A stretch of 12,559 nucleotides of DNA from Gammaproteobacteria bacterium CG22_combo_CG10-13_8_21_14_all_40_8 (GTDB lineage: Bacteria > Pseudomonadota > Gammaproteobacteria > Enterobacterales > GCA-002770795): contig PCTP01000122.1 of assembly GCA_002770795.1 (NCBI GenBank), positions 1-12,559 on the forward strand, written 5' to 3'. Shown here one piece after another: positions 6,495-12,559 of the stretch; within the stretch, counting starts at the first letter, position 1; each line of letters opens with the position of its first letter. A program made the position numbers and the translations under genes. The notes below the pieces were generated by a model, which was given only the letters and a program-made list of their open reading frames with translations, was not told where the DNA came from and searched no databases.

Positions 6495-8840
6495 TCACCC
6501 AAAAGTGACTTGAATAGGTATTTGAGCTGTTTGGCGAGTATGTCTAAATAATAACCAAAGACTGGTGCCGAAACTGCCCAAAATTAGCGTAATCCAGAAT
6601 AGAGATTTCAGTGGGTGCATTTGAAAGCTTGCCATTTGATAAAATAATGTGGCAGAGCCGTAAGCCAAACCCGTACTCCAAGCAATGCCTAATCCAGCCC
6701 ATTTTTTACCTGTTTCTCTAAACATAGCGCTTGCCGCTGCAACACAAGGTGAATAGAGTAAAATAAACAGCATGTAAGCAAATGCGCCTATTTTTCCATC
6801 AAATCTTTGTTGCATGGCTGTCATTGTTTTTAGCTGAACAGATTGTTGCTCCGCAGCGAGGCTGAGATCTTCTGTCTCCTGAATAGCGCCCAAACCCAAA
6901 GGATCGGCTAGATTAGCGACTGCTGTATTGAGGTTGGTGGGTATGGTTTCTAGGGCAAGGATAAGATCTCTCTTAAGATCAAACTTTGCAGTATCCTTTA
7001 TACGAACATGGTTATCCATACTTGAATACAAAGAATCTAAAGTGCCTACCACCACTTCTTTAGCCAAAACCCCTGTCATAATACCAACAGTTGCTGGCCA
7101 ATTATCTTGAGTAATTCCCATGGGTGAGAAAACGGGGGTGATTGCCTTGGCAGTAGCGCTGAGTACTGAGTTTTGCGAGTTATCATTCCCAAAACTACCA
7201 TCTGTGCCTAAGCTATTGAGTACATTGATGACCATTACAACGGCAACGATTATTTTACCGGCCCCCAGTACAAAACCTTTGAGTTTATTCCAAGTGTTGA
7301 TAAAGACATTTCTCATGTTTGGGCGTTGATAATCAGGTAACTCCATCAAGAAATCATCCGCTTCACCTTTGAGTAAGGTATTTTTAAGGATAATCGCGGT
7401 TAAAACGGCAAAACCAATGCCAGCAATGTACAAAGAAAAAACGATATTTTGTGCACCGTGGGGAAAAAATGTGGCAGAAAATAGTGCAAAAACTGTTAAT
7501 CTTGCGCCACATGACATAAAGGGTGACATCAGTACTGTTGTGATGCGTTCACGATGCGAGTCCATGGTGCGGGTCGCCATAATGGCAGGAACATTACAAC
7601 CAAACCCAATAATTAACGGGACGAAGGCTTTTCCAGAAACGCCGAGTTTTCGCATAAATCTGTCCATAACAAAAGCTGCTCTAGACATATAACCAGATTC
7701 TTCCAGTAAAGTCAGAAACAGGTAGAGTGCGGCAATAATCGGTATAAAGGTAGCCACCACTTCAATACCGCCACCCATACCATTCGCGAGAATAATGGTG
7801 AGCCAAGTTGGGAAATGTAATCTGTGTAGTACTTCACTAAAGCCATCCACTAATAGCGCTTTGCTACTAAGATCAAAGAAATCGATAAAAGCTCCACCAA
7901 AGTTAATACTCAATAAAAACAGCAGATACATCATCAATAAAAACAGAGGAATACCGGTGTAATTACCCAAAGCTATGCGATCAATTTTATCTGAGATAGA
8001 AACTTGAGGTTTTTCAGTTTGTTGACACACTTTTTGAGAGATGTTGGTTGCTTCTTGATGATGAGCCAAAGCGAGTTGATGTAGTCGTTGTTGTGCTGCG
8101 GTTAATTTGGAAGCATTCAGCTCAATATCTTGATCATTTTTGACATCGATTTGAGCGTGCTTGGTACAGCTCTCAATGGCTTGAGTTTCTATTTGTTGTA
8201 AATAGGATATTCTGCTGATGGTTTGAGGGCGTGCAGCCAGTTGATCTTCTAGTTCAGGTTGATATTGGAGAGTCAAGGGAGCTTGCTTTGAAGTGCTTAG
8301 ACTAATTTTTTCAATTTGCTGATATAAAGAAGAAATATCTTTATCTTTATTTAGGGATACAGCGATAACTGGACACCCAAGGTGTTCAGACAATAAAGGG
8401 ATATCAATTTGCAAATGGAGTTTATTGGCAACATCCATCATATTGAGCACGATAATGATTTGTAATCCGCGTTCTCTCAGTTGAGAGGTGAGGTAGAGGC
8501 TTTTTTCAAGCGTGCTGGCATCCACAATATTAATAAAAGTAATATCAGGGTGTTTTTTAACATATTCTCTGGCAATCTGTTCATCCAAAGAACTTTGTCC
8601 TAGATCGAGAGAATAAGTGCCTGGCAGATCAATGAGTTGATATTGCTGTGTTTTATGAGAAAAATAGCCATATTTTTGCTCAACTGTTACACCAGGCCAA
8701 TTGCCAGTGCGCTGCCTGGATCCCGTGAGCTTGTTAAAAAGGGTGGTTTTTCCTGAATTAGGGTTGCCAATCAGGGCAATTGGAATTTGCTTAAGCTGTG
8801 GCTTTTGAGCAATATCAGGCGTTTTGCAACAATTTTTCAT
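6495..8840 (-). CDS. feoB: Ferrous iron transporter FeoB
   Basis: A 781-residue inner-membrane Fe(II) transporter. The N-terminal G domain shows G1 GNPNSGKT (25-32), the G2 Thr in GVT (T52), G3 DLPG (71-74) and G4 NMMD (133-136). A soluble helical segment follows, up to about residue 290. The remainder is a polytopic membrane region that includes EESGYMSRAAFVMDR, the conserved GFGCNVPA Cys motif, and near the C-terminus the SPCVAA segment. Length is near the family norm. The start ATG lacks a clear Shine-Dalgarno sequence, which fits translation coupled loosely to feoA, 48 bp upstream. No feoC is seen downstream; 6255-6494 has no ORF resembling it. Regulation is presumably by Fur through the site before feoA. 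Confidence 0.96.
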   Translation of the reverse strand: MKNCCKTPDIAQKPQLKQIPIALIGNPNSGKTTLFNKLTGSRQRTGNWPGVTVEQKYGYFSHKTQQYQLIDLPGTYSLDLGQSSLDEQIAREYVKKHPDITFINIVDASTLEKSLYLTSQLRERGLQIIIVLNMMDVANKLHLQIDIPLLSEHLGCPVIAVSLNKDKDISSLYQQIEKISLSTSKQAPLTLQYQPELEDQLAARPQTISRISYLQQIETQAIESCTKHAQIDVKNDQDIELNASKLTAAQQRLHQLALAHHQEATNISQKVCQQTEKPQVSISDKIDRIALGNYTGIPLFLLMMYLLFLLSINFGGAFIDFFDLSSKALLVDGFSEVLHRLHFPTWLTIILANGMGGGIEVVATFIPIIAALYLFLTLLEESGYMSRAAFVMDRFMRKLGVSGKAFVPLIIGFGCNVPAIMATRTMDSHRERITTVLMSPFMSCGARLTVFALFSATFFPHGAQNIVFSLYIAGIGFAVLTAIILKNTLLKGEADDFLMELPDYQRPNMRNVFINTWNKLKGFVLGAGKIIVAVVMVINVLNSLGTDGSFGNDNSQNSVLSATAKAITPVFSPMGITQDNWPATVGIMTGVLAKEVVVGTLDSLYSSMDNHVRIKDTAKFDLKRDLILALETIPTNLNTAVANLADPLGLGAIQETEDLSLAAEQQSVQLKTMTAMQQRFDGKIGAFAYMLFILLYSPCVAAASAMFRETGKKWAGLGIAWSTGLAYGSATLFYQMASFQMHPLKSLFWITLILGSFGTSLWLLFRHTRQTAQIPIQVTFG

Positions 8841-8888
8841 GAATGCTGTTTCATTGAATGAAGGTATAAGATAGCCAAGCGATAGATA

Positions 8889-9119
8889 TTAAATCATCTC
8901 TACGAATAATTGTTGACTAATGTTCCTTCCCAGGCCAATACGGCAATGTCCTTTGCTGAGTACAACATCACCTTTTCGATTTTTTAAAATCTGAATCATC
9001 GAACCTAATCCAATACCCATCGCCAATAACTTTAACTGCAACTGGGCAGAAACGGCCATACTGTTAATTGTAACAGTCAGACTCTCAGCGGCTTCAGATA
9101 AAGGGAATAATAATGTCAT
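8889..9119 (-). CDS. feoA: Ferrous iron transport protein FeoA
   Basis: A 76-residue SH3-like protein. The family features are the LLAMGIGLGSMIQIL segment, then a short GDVV turn and GHCRIGLGRNI near the end, followed by a terminal FVEMI strand. FeoA is a small cytoplasmic partner thought to act on FeoB. I start at the ATG (9119): AGGA lies 8 nt upstream. A TTG one codon earlier (9122) is also possible but has only 5 nt spacing. It is the first gene of the feoAB operon. Confidence 0.92.
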   Translation of the reverse strand: MTLLFPLSEAAESLTVTINSMAVSAQLQLKLLAMGIGLGSMIQILKNRKGDVVLSKGHCRIGLGRNISQQLFVEMI

Positions 9120-9146
9120 CAATTAAATCCTAAAAGTTAATGCAAA

Positions 9147-9161
9147 TACAAATGATTCTCA
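9147..9161 (-). promoter_or_regulatory. Fur box of feoAB
   Basis: TGAGAATCATTTGTA on the minus strand matches the 7-1-7 Fur consensus TGATAATCATTATCA at 11 of 15 positions. It covers the expected transcription start, where bound Fe-Fur would block RNA polymerase. Confidence 0.6.
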
Positions 9162-9190
9162 ATTATGTTCCGAAGCATAAAAAAAATCAA
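9162..9190 (-). promoter_or_regulatory. sigma70 promoter of feoAB
   Basis: On the minus strand TTGATT (-35, 9185-9190) is followed by a 17-bp spacer and CATAAT (-10, 9162-9167). The feoA start is about 43 bp further on. The Fur box begins immediately after the -10. Confidence 0.6.
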
Positions 9191-9195
9191 GAGAT

Positions 9196-9224
9196 TTTAC
9201 ATAGCCATACCTATAATTTATTCT
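9196..9224 (+). promoter_or_regulatory. Candidate promoter of the DUF6776-bactofilin genes
   Basis: TTTACA (9196-9201), 17 bp, then TATTCT (9219-9224), on the plus strand. An alternative -10, TATAAT at 9212-9217, has no matching -35. The TATTCT lies exactly in the spacer of a perfect palindrome (9211-9232), which suggests control by a repressor; that is inference. Confidence 0.4.
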
Positions 9225-9232
9225 AATTATAG
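9211..9232. repeat. Perfect 8-6-8 palindrome, operator-like
   Basis: CTATAATT (9211-9218) and AATTATAG (9225-9232) are perfect reverse complements separated by TATTCT. The site lies between the divergent feoA and plus-strand genes. The AT-rich symmetry suits a dimeric regulator binding site rather than a stable RNA hairpin. Confidence 0.45.
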
Positions 9233-9296
9233 TGAGTGACAGGGTGAGTGCATTGATCTGTGTCAGCTCTAAGCTACAGGAGGAGGATTTATCAAA

Positions 9297-9380
9297 ATGC
9301 TCATGAGAGTTGTCATCTTGCCCATAACCACTTACTATTGCTTTAAATGTTGTTATGTTCAGAGGCTATGGTGTCTTTAA
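9297..9380 (+). CDS. Possible 27-codon leader ORF with very strong ribosome binding site
   Basis: An AGGAGGAGG run (about 9278-9286) lies 10 nt before an ATG that opens a 27-codon frame ending TAA at 9378-9380. The peptide starts MLMRVVILPITTYY and ends in a Cys-rich stretch (CFKCC, LWC). The frame differs from that of the following gene and overlaps its likely GTG start (9371), so ribosomes leaving the leader could restart there. The strong Shine-Dalgarno sequence has no other user. No homologue is known to me. It could be a real small protein, a translational coupler, or a chance frame with the Shine-Dalgarno serving something else. Confidence 0.4.
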   Translation: MLMRVVILPITTYYCFKCCYVQRLWCL

Positions 9381-10069
9381 AGGTTGTTGAAACAAAATCA
9401 GGTTTTTGGTATTTCGGCTGGTTTTTACTCTTGTTACTGTGCTTTGTAGCGGTGGCATTTTTAGGATGGCAGTGGGGTGTTGTAAATAAAGGTTATTTTG
9501 AAACAGAAATTGCACAGCTACAGCAAAATAACCAAGAGCTAAAACAACAAGTCGCCGAATTAAGCGCCAACTCCCTAAATTTGGATAGCCGAGAAAAAAT
9601 CGCTCAAGCCAGTGTCCAACAGGTCTCTGATGATATGGGGGAGCTGCAACAAAAAAATAATCTACTGGAAAAGGAGCTGACTTTTTATCGCAGCATTATG
9701 GCTCCTGAGTTGGATCAGGCGGGACTCACCATAGAGAGTTTAGAATTAAGTCCAGTTTCACCCCAAGAATTTGATGTAGTGATCACGCTCACTCAAGTCA
9801 AAAAACAAGATTGGTATCTAAAAGGCCAATTGAAAGCGGACATAGAAGGAGAGATAGACGGAAAAATTTCAAAAATATCTCTCCAATCTGTCGTGCAAGA
9901 AGAAAATTGGAGTAATGATTTTTCATTTCGTTATTTCCAAAAAATGAGGGCCAGAGTGCTTTTGCCTGAAGGTTTTACGCCCAGTTTGATTAAATTGATG
10001 GCGGTAACAACGGATAAAAAACAAAAAACTGAACGAGAATTTCCCTGGAAATTAACGGAGAACCTTTGA
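9371..10069 (+). CDS. DUF6776-type membrane protein with coiled coil
   Basis: One N-terminal membrane helix (the GFWYFGWFLLLLLCFVAV region) is followed by a periplasmic or cytoplasmic coiled coil of Q/N/L-rich heptads (from about EIAQLQQNNQ to LEKELTFY) and then a beta-rich C-terminal domain with VVITLTQVKKQDWYLKG. The layout and the position just before a bactofilin and erpA match the uncharacterised DUF6776 family of gammaproteobacteria. The GTG at 9371 has AGAGG 5 nt upstream and is preferred; ATG at 9347 and at 9368 are in frame but have no or badly spaced Shine-Dalgarno sequence. A TAA lies directly before 9347 in this frame. Its stop TGA abuts the ATG of the bactofilin gene, so the two are cotranslated. 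A structural role with the bactofilin at the envelope is inference. Confidence 0.75.
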   Translation: MSLKVVETKSGFWYFGWFLLLLLCFVAVAFLGWQWGVVNKGYFETEIAQLQQNNQELKQQVAELSANSLNLDSREKIAQASVQQVSDDMGELQQKNNLLEKELTFYRSIMAPELDQAGLTIESLELSPVSPQEFDVVITLTQVKKQDWYLKGQLKADIEGEIDGKISKISLQSVVQEENWSNDFSFRYFQKMRARVLLPEGFTPSLIKLMAVTTDKKQKTEREFPWKLTENL

Positions 10070-10504
10070 ATGTTTAATAATAAGAAAAAAAGAGCTGTGG
10101 ATACATTGATCAACCAGCAAACCATTATCAAGGGAAAAATTGAATTCTCAGGGGTGTTGTATGTGGATGGTATTGTCAATGGCGATATTATTTCAACCAC
10201 GGATAAATCAGTGGTCACTATTGGTGCTAGAGGCAAAGTAAAGGGGGAAATAAGAGTTCCCCATGTGATTGTTTTTGGGACAGTCACTGGTGATATTCAT
10301 GCGAATGAAGATGTGGAATTATTAGCGCATTCTCATATTGAAGGAAATGTTTATTATCAGCAAATTCAAATGACAATGGGATCAGAAGTGAATGGTAAGT
10401 TGGTACACACTGACATGGCACAAACCCAAAGACTTGAACATAAGCCTATTAAAAGCATGGGTATTGATCAAAATAAATTGGATGAAAACGCCACAGAAAT
10501 GTAG
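10070..10504 (+). CDS. Bactofilin (polymer-forming cytoskeletal protein)
   Basis: A 144-residue protein with a short basic N-terminus (MFNNKKKRA) and a central bactofilin (DUF583) domain. That domain consists of repeated short beta-strand turns such as IKGKIEFSGVLYVDGIVNGDI, each ending in G-x-I/V, which form a right-handed beta-helix. Bactofilins polymerise without nucleotide and often act as scaffolds for cell-wall or envelope proteins. The C-terminal tail (from about residue 115) is polar and probably disordered. Its ATG follows the upstream stop with no gap, with GGAG about 9-10 nt upstream. The membrane-anchored neighbour is the natural candidate partner. Confidence 0.92.
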   Translation: MFNNKKKRAVDTLINQQTIIKGKIEFSGVLYVDGIVNGDIISTTDKSVVTIGARGKVKGEIRVPHVIVFGTVTGDIHANEDVELLAHSHIEGNVYYQQIQMTMGSEVNGKLVHTDMAQTQRLEHKPIKSMGIDQNKLDENATEM

Positions 10505-10559
10505 TATTCGGCTCCATGATGAGGGATAATAAAATTTCCTCAACAAGCGTACCAATACT

Positions 10560-10910
10560 ATGACTGAAAAACTGCTACCTACATCGCCCATTATTGTCAC
10601 TGACGCTGCGGCGCGAAAAGTGCAAAAACTGCTCACAGAGGAAGAAAACCCCAATTTAAAACTCAGAGTGTTTGTCACTGGAGGCGGTTGTTCTGGATTT
10701 CAATATGGCTTTTCATTCGATGAAAAATCCAATGATGGCGATACGCTCATTGAAAAAGACGGTATACAGGTTGTAGTGGATCCTTTAAGTCTACAATATT
10801 TAATGGGCGCGCAGGTGGATTATACCGAAGGTCTGCAAGGCGCTCGATTTGTTGTCGATAACCCCAGCGCAGTAACGACTTGTGGTTGTGGTTCTTCTTT
10901 TTCAATTTAA
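10560..10910 (+). CDS. erpA: Iron-sulfur cluster insertion protein ErpA
   Basis: A 116-residue A-type carrier that passes Fe-S clusters to apoproteins such as those of isoprenoid synthesis and respiration. The three cluster ligands are in place: C44 in GGGCSGFQYGF, and C108 and C110 in CGCGSSF at the C-terminus. The region GAQVDYTEGLQGARFVVDNPSA is characteristic. The N-terminus MTEKLLPTSPIIVTDAAARKV matches ErpA better than IscA. The start has only a weak ribosome binding site; a GATAAT at 10525-10530 may be a -10 for a separate promoter. The gap to the bactofilin gene is 55 bp. Confidence 0.95.
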   Translation: MTEKLLPTSPIIVTDAAARKVQKLLTEEENPNLKLRVFVTGGGCSGFQYGFSFDEKSNDGDTLIEKDGIQVVVDPLSLQYLMGAQVDYTEGLQGARFVVDNPSAVTTCGCGSSFSI

Positions 10911-10952
10911 TTTTTTACCCCATTCATTTTACGTTAATCATTTTTCAAAATC

Positions 10953-10990
10953 ATTGGACTTAAAGCTTTAAAATGAGATTTAAGTTCAAT
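10953..10990. repeat. Long inverted repeat upstream of the SDR gene
   Basis: ATTGGACTTAAA (10953-10964) and TTTAAGTTCAAT (10979-10990) are complementary at 11 of 12 positions, with a 14-bp spacer. It lies 25 bp before the SDR start, so an operator for that operon is the likely reading; a weak 3' hairpin of erpA is the alternative. There is no U-tract after it. The erpA-SDR gap (10911-11014) shows no other feature. Confidence 0.4.
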
Positions 10991-11014
10991 ATTTAGTGCT
11001 ATCTCAGGTGAATC

Positions 11015-11803
11015 ATGGATCTTAATTTAACAGGTAAACGCGCCTTAGTTTGCGGAAGTTCTCAAGGTATTGGTAAAGCTTGTGCTTTAGAATTGGCCAA
11101 CTTAGGTTGTAGTGTGACACTTTTTGCACGTAATTTAGATAAACTCAATGCAGTGAAAGCTGAGTTAGATCAATCTCAAGGACAAAAGCATTGGGTCTTG
11201 GTGGCAGATTTTAGTCAGCCATTAGAAGTTAAAGCGGCGATTGAGCAGCATATTGCCGAAACTGGTGTCATAGAAATTCTGGTTAATAATACGGGAGGTC
11301 CCGCACCGGGTCCCGCTCATAGCACTGATGCTGCAGATTTTATGGCGGCTTTTCAATTACACTTGGTGTCTAATCAGTATTTGATGCAAGCCTTATTAGA
11401 GGGGATGAAAGTTAAGGGCTATGGACGTATCATTAATGTGATATCCACTTCTGTCAAACAACCTATTGCTGGTCTTGGGGTGTCTAATACTGTTCGTGGT
11501 GCGGTGGCGAGTTGGTCAAAAACGCTGGCGACAGAATTAGGACCTTTTGGAATTACCGTCAACAATGTATTACCTGGTGCGACGGCAACAGTGAGATTGG
11601 ATAGTATCTTTAAAAACAAAGCGGCCAAACAAAATAAAACCGTTGAGCAGGTAGCAGAAGAAGAAAAATCGATAATTCCGCTTAGACGATTTGCCCAAGC
11701 CTCTGAATTTGCTAATGTGGTCGCATTTTTGGCCTCACCGGCAGCGGCTTATGTGACGGGTATTAATTTGCCGGTGGATGGTGGTCGGACGCTTTGTTTA
11801 TAG
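11015..11803 (+). CDS. SDR-family protein with non-canonical catalytic motif
   Basis: A 262-residue Rossmann-fold protein with the NAD(P) motif GSSQGIG (14-20), NNTGG (91-95, in place of NNAG) and a final PVDGGRTLCL typical of FabG-like SDRs. The catalytic Ser region reads NVISTS (141-146), but the usual YxxxK is S157-N-T-V-R161, so both the general-acid Tyr and the Lys are replaced. Some FabG-like SDR subgroups are known to lack the standard motif, so it is probably a conserved variant rather than decay. Activity is therefore uncertain. The ATG has AGGTGA just upstream. An aldehyde dehydrogenase gene follows 55 bp later in the same direction, and SDRs of this type occur in bacterial 3-hydroxyanthranilate catabolic operons (established association, from memory). 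Confidence 0.85.
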   Translation: MDLNLTGKRALVCGSSQGIGKACALELANLGCSVTLFARNLDKLNAVKAELDQSQGQKHWVLVADFSQPLEVKAAIEQHIAETGVIEILVNNTGGPAPGPAHSTDAADFMAAFQLHLVSNQYLMQALLEGMKVKGYGRIINVISTSVKQPIAGLGVSNTVRGAVASWSKTLATELGPFGITVNNVLPGATATVRLDSIFKNKAAKQNKTVEQVAEEEKSIIPLRRFAQASEFANVVAFLASPAAAYVTGINLPVDGGRTLCL

Positions 11804-11858
11804 TGGTAAGTTGTTTATAGTCCTCAAGGAAATTGAACGATAAAAGGTGAAGAGAACA

Positions 11859-12559
11859 TTGGACACTTTGGCTAATTTTATAAATGGCGAATATCAAGCG
11901 CCCGTATCTGGTTTATATTTAGATAATATTGAACCTGCAACGGGCCTGGTTTATGGTCAAATTCCAGATTCAGATGAACAGGATTTGGCTTTGGCCGTTG
12001 ATGCCGCTGAAACTGCATTTCCACTTTGGCGTGATATGCCTTTAGAAAAGCGCGCAGATATTCTCTATGCAATTGCCTTGGAGATTGAAAAAAATCTTGA
12101 TAAGCTTGCCAGGGCGGAATCCGTTGATAACGGTAAACCTATTCGCTTAGCCATTCAAGTCGATATTCCCAGAGCCGCGAGCAATTTTAAATTTTTTGCC
12201 AACGCCTGCACCCAGTTTGCCAGTGAATCTCATGCCATGAATTCTCAGGCTATTAACTATACTCTAAGACAGCCTCTCGGTATTGTCGCCTGTATTTCAC
12301 CTTGGAACTTGCCTCTCTATTTGTTCACTTGGAAAATCGCTCCAGCGCTTGCAGCGGGTAATTGTGTGATAGCCAAGCCCTCAGAAGTGACACCCAAAAC
12401 CGCAGCATTGTTGGGCGAGATTTGCCAACAGGCTGGATTACCAAAGGGCGTTTTAAATATTTTGCAGGGTCGAGGCGCGAAAATTGGATCGGCACTTTGT
12501 CTGCATCCTAAAGTGAAAGCGGTTTCCTTTACTGGCGGTACCCAAACTGGCGCAATGAT
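11859..12559 (+). CDS. Aldehyde dehydrogenase, 2-aminomuconate/2-hydroxymuconate semialdehyde type (partial)
   Basis: The first 233 codons of an NAD-dependent aldehyde dehydrogenase; the right edge cuts it before the catalytic Cys. Visible are NFINGEYQAP...GLYLDNIEPATG at the N-terminus, SPWNLPLYLFTWKIAPALAAGN with the conserved Asn of the oxyanion hole, KPSEVTP for NAD binding, and SFTGGT near the end. DIPRAASNFKFFA fits the subfamily acting on 2-aminomuconate or 2-hydroxymuconate semialdehydes; substrate choice cannot be settled here. I start at TTG (11859) because AGGTGAAGAG lies 4-9 nt upstream. GTG four codons earlier is in frame but lacks a Shine-Dalgarno sequence. It forms an operon with the SDR gene, probably continuing to the right. 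Confidence 0.88.
   Translation, partial: MDTLANFINGEYQAPVSGLYLDNIEPATGLVYGQIPDSDEQDLALAVDAAETAFPLWRDMPLEKRADILYAIALEIEKNLDKLARAESVDNGKPIRLAIQVDIPRAASNFKFFANACTQFASESHAMNSQAINYTLRQPLGIVACISPWNLPLYLFTWKIAPALAAGNCVIAKPSEVTPKTAALLGEICQQAGLPKGVLNILQGRGAKIGSALCLHPKVKAVSFTGGTQTGAM

Noticed and set aside
6928..7692. Plus-strand frames opposite feoB
   Set aside because: Antisense shadows of a well-conserved transporter gene.
9931..10287. Minus-strand frame opposite the DUF6776 and bactofilin genes
   Set aside because: It crosses the junction of two genes on the other strand and shows no domain.
10521..10541. GAGG...CCTC weak repeat between bactofilin and erpA as a terminator
   Set aside because: Only four pairs with a long AT loop and no U-tract; not supportable.
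11878..12072. Minus-strand 64-codon frame opposite the aldehyde dehydrogenase
   Set aside because: The plus-strand frame carries the aldehyde dehydrogenase motifs throughout.

Overview
The window looks like an AT-rich gammaproteobacterial chromosome. The best evidence is the block DUF6776-type membrane protein, bactofilin, ErpA, which is a familiar gammaproteobacterial arrangement. A FeoA/FeoB pair under a recognisable Fur box supports it. Genus cannot be fixed from sequence alone; a marine Oceanospirillales-like or Kangiella-like lineage is only a guess.

Layout, left to right. (1) Positions 1-143, minus strand: the N-terminal part of a VapB-type antitoxin, cut by the window edge, with a good sigma70 promoter and a set of repeated TGTATAT-type boxes behind it. 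(2) Positions 393-6254, minus strand: a compact three-gene operon, read in the order DinB-like metal-binding protein, NRDE (TANGO2-like) protein, one-module non-ribosomal peptide synthetase (NRPS). The first two genes overlap by 13 bp and the second and third are 28 bp apart. (3) Positions 6495-9119, minus strand: feoA-feoB ferrous iron uptake, with a Fur box just downstream of the promoter -10. (4) Positions 9297-10910, plus strand: a possible 27-codon leader ORF with a very strong ribosome binding site, then the DUF6776-type coiled-coil membrane protein, bactofilin and erpA. (5) Positions 11015-12559, plus strand: an SDR-family protein with an altered catalytic motif and an aldehyde dehydrogenase of the 2-aminomuconate/2-hydroxymuconate semialdehyde type, cut by the right edge. 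This pair may belong to a tryptophan/kynurenine (3-hydroxyanthranilate) catabolic operon that continues to the right.

The most interesting part is the DinB-NRDE-NRPS operon. Its NRPS reads condensation, adenylation, carrier, then an epimerisation-type domain whose signature motifs are partly destroyed (EGHGRE reads CGHGRH), and it has no thioesterase. A DinB-fold protein (a family that includes thiol-dependent transferases and part of EgtB/OvoA) and an Ntn-hydrolase-like protein with Cys at position 2 are tightly linked to it. Together they suggest a small-molecule pathway that I do not recognise as described; this is inference. Several inverted repeats in the intergenic regions (6329-6355, 9211-9232, 10953-10990, 314-346) look like unassigned regulatory or RNA structures.
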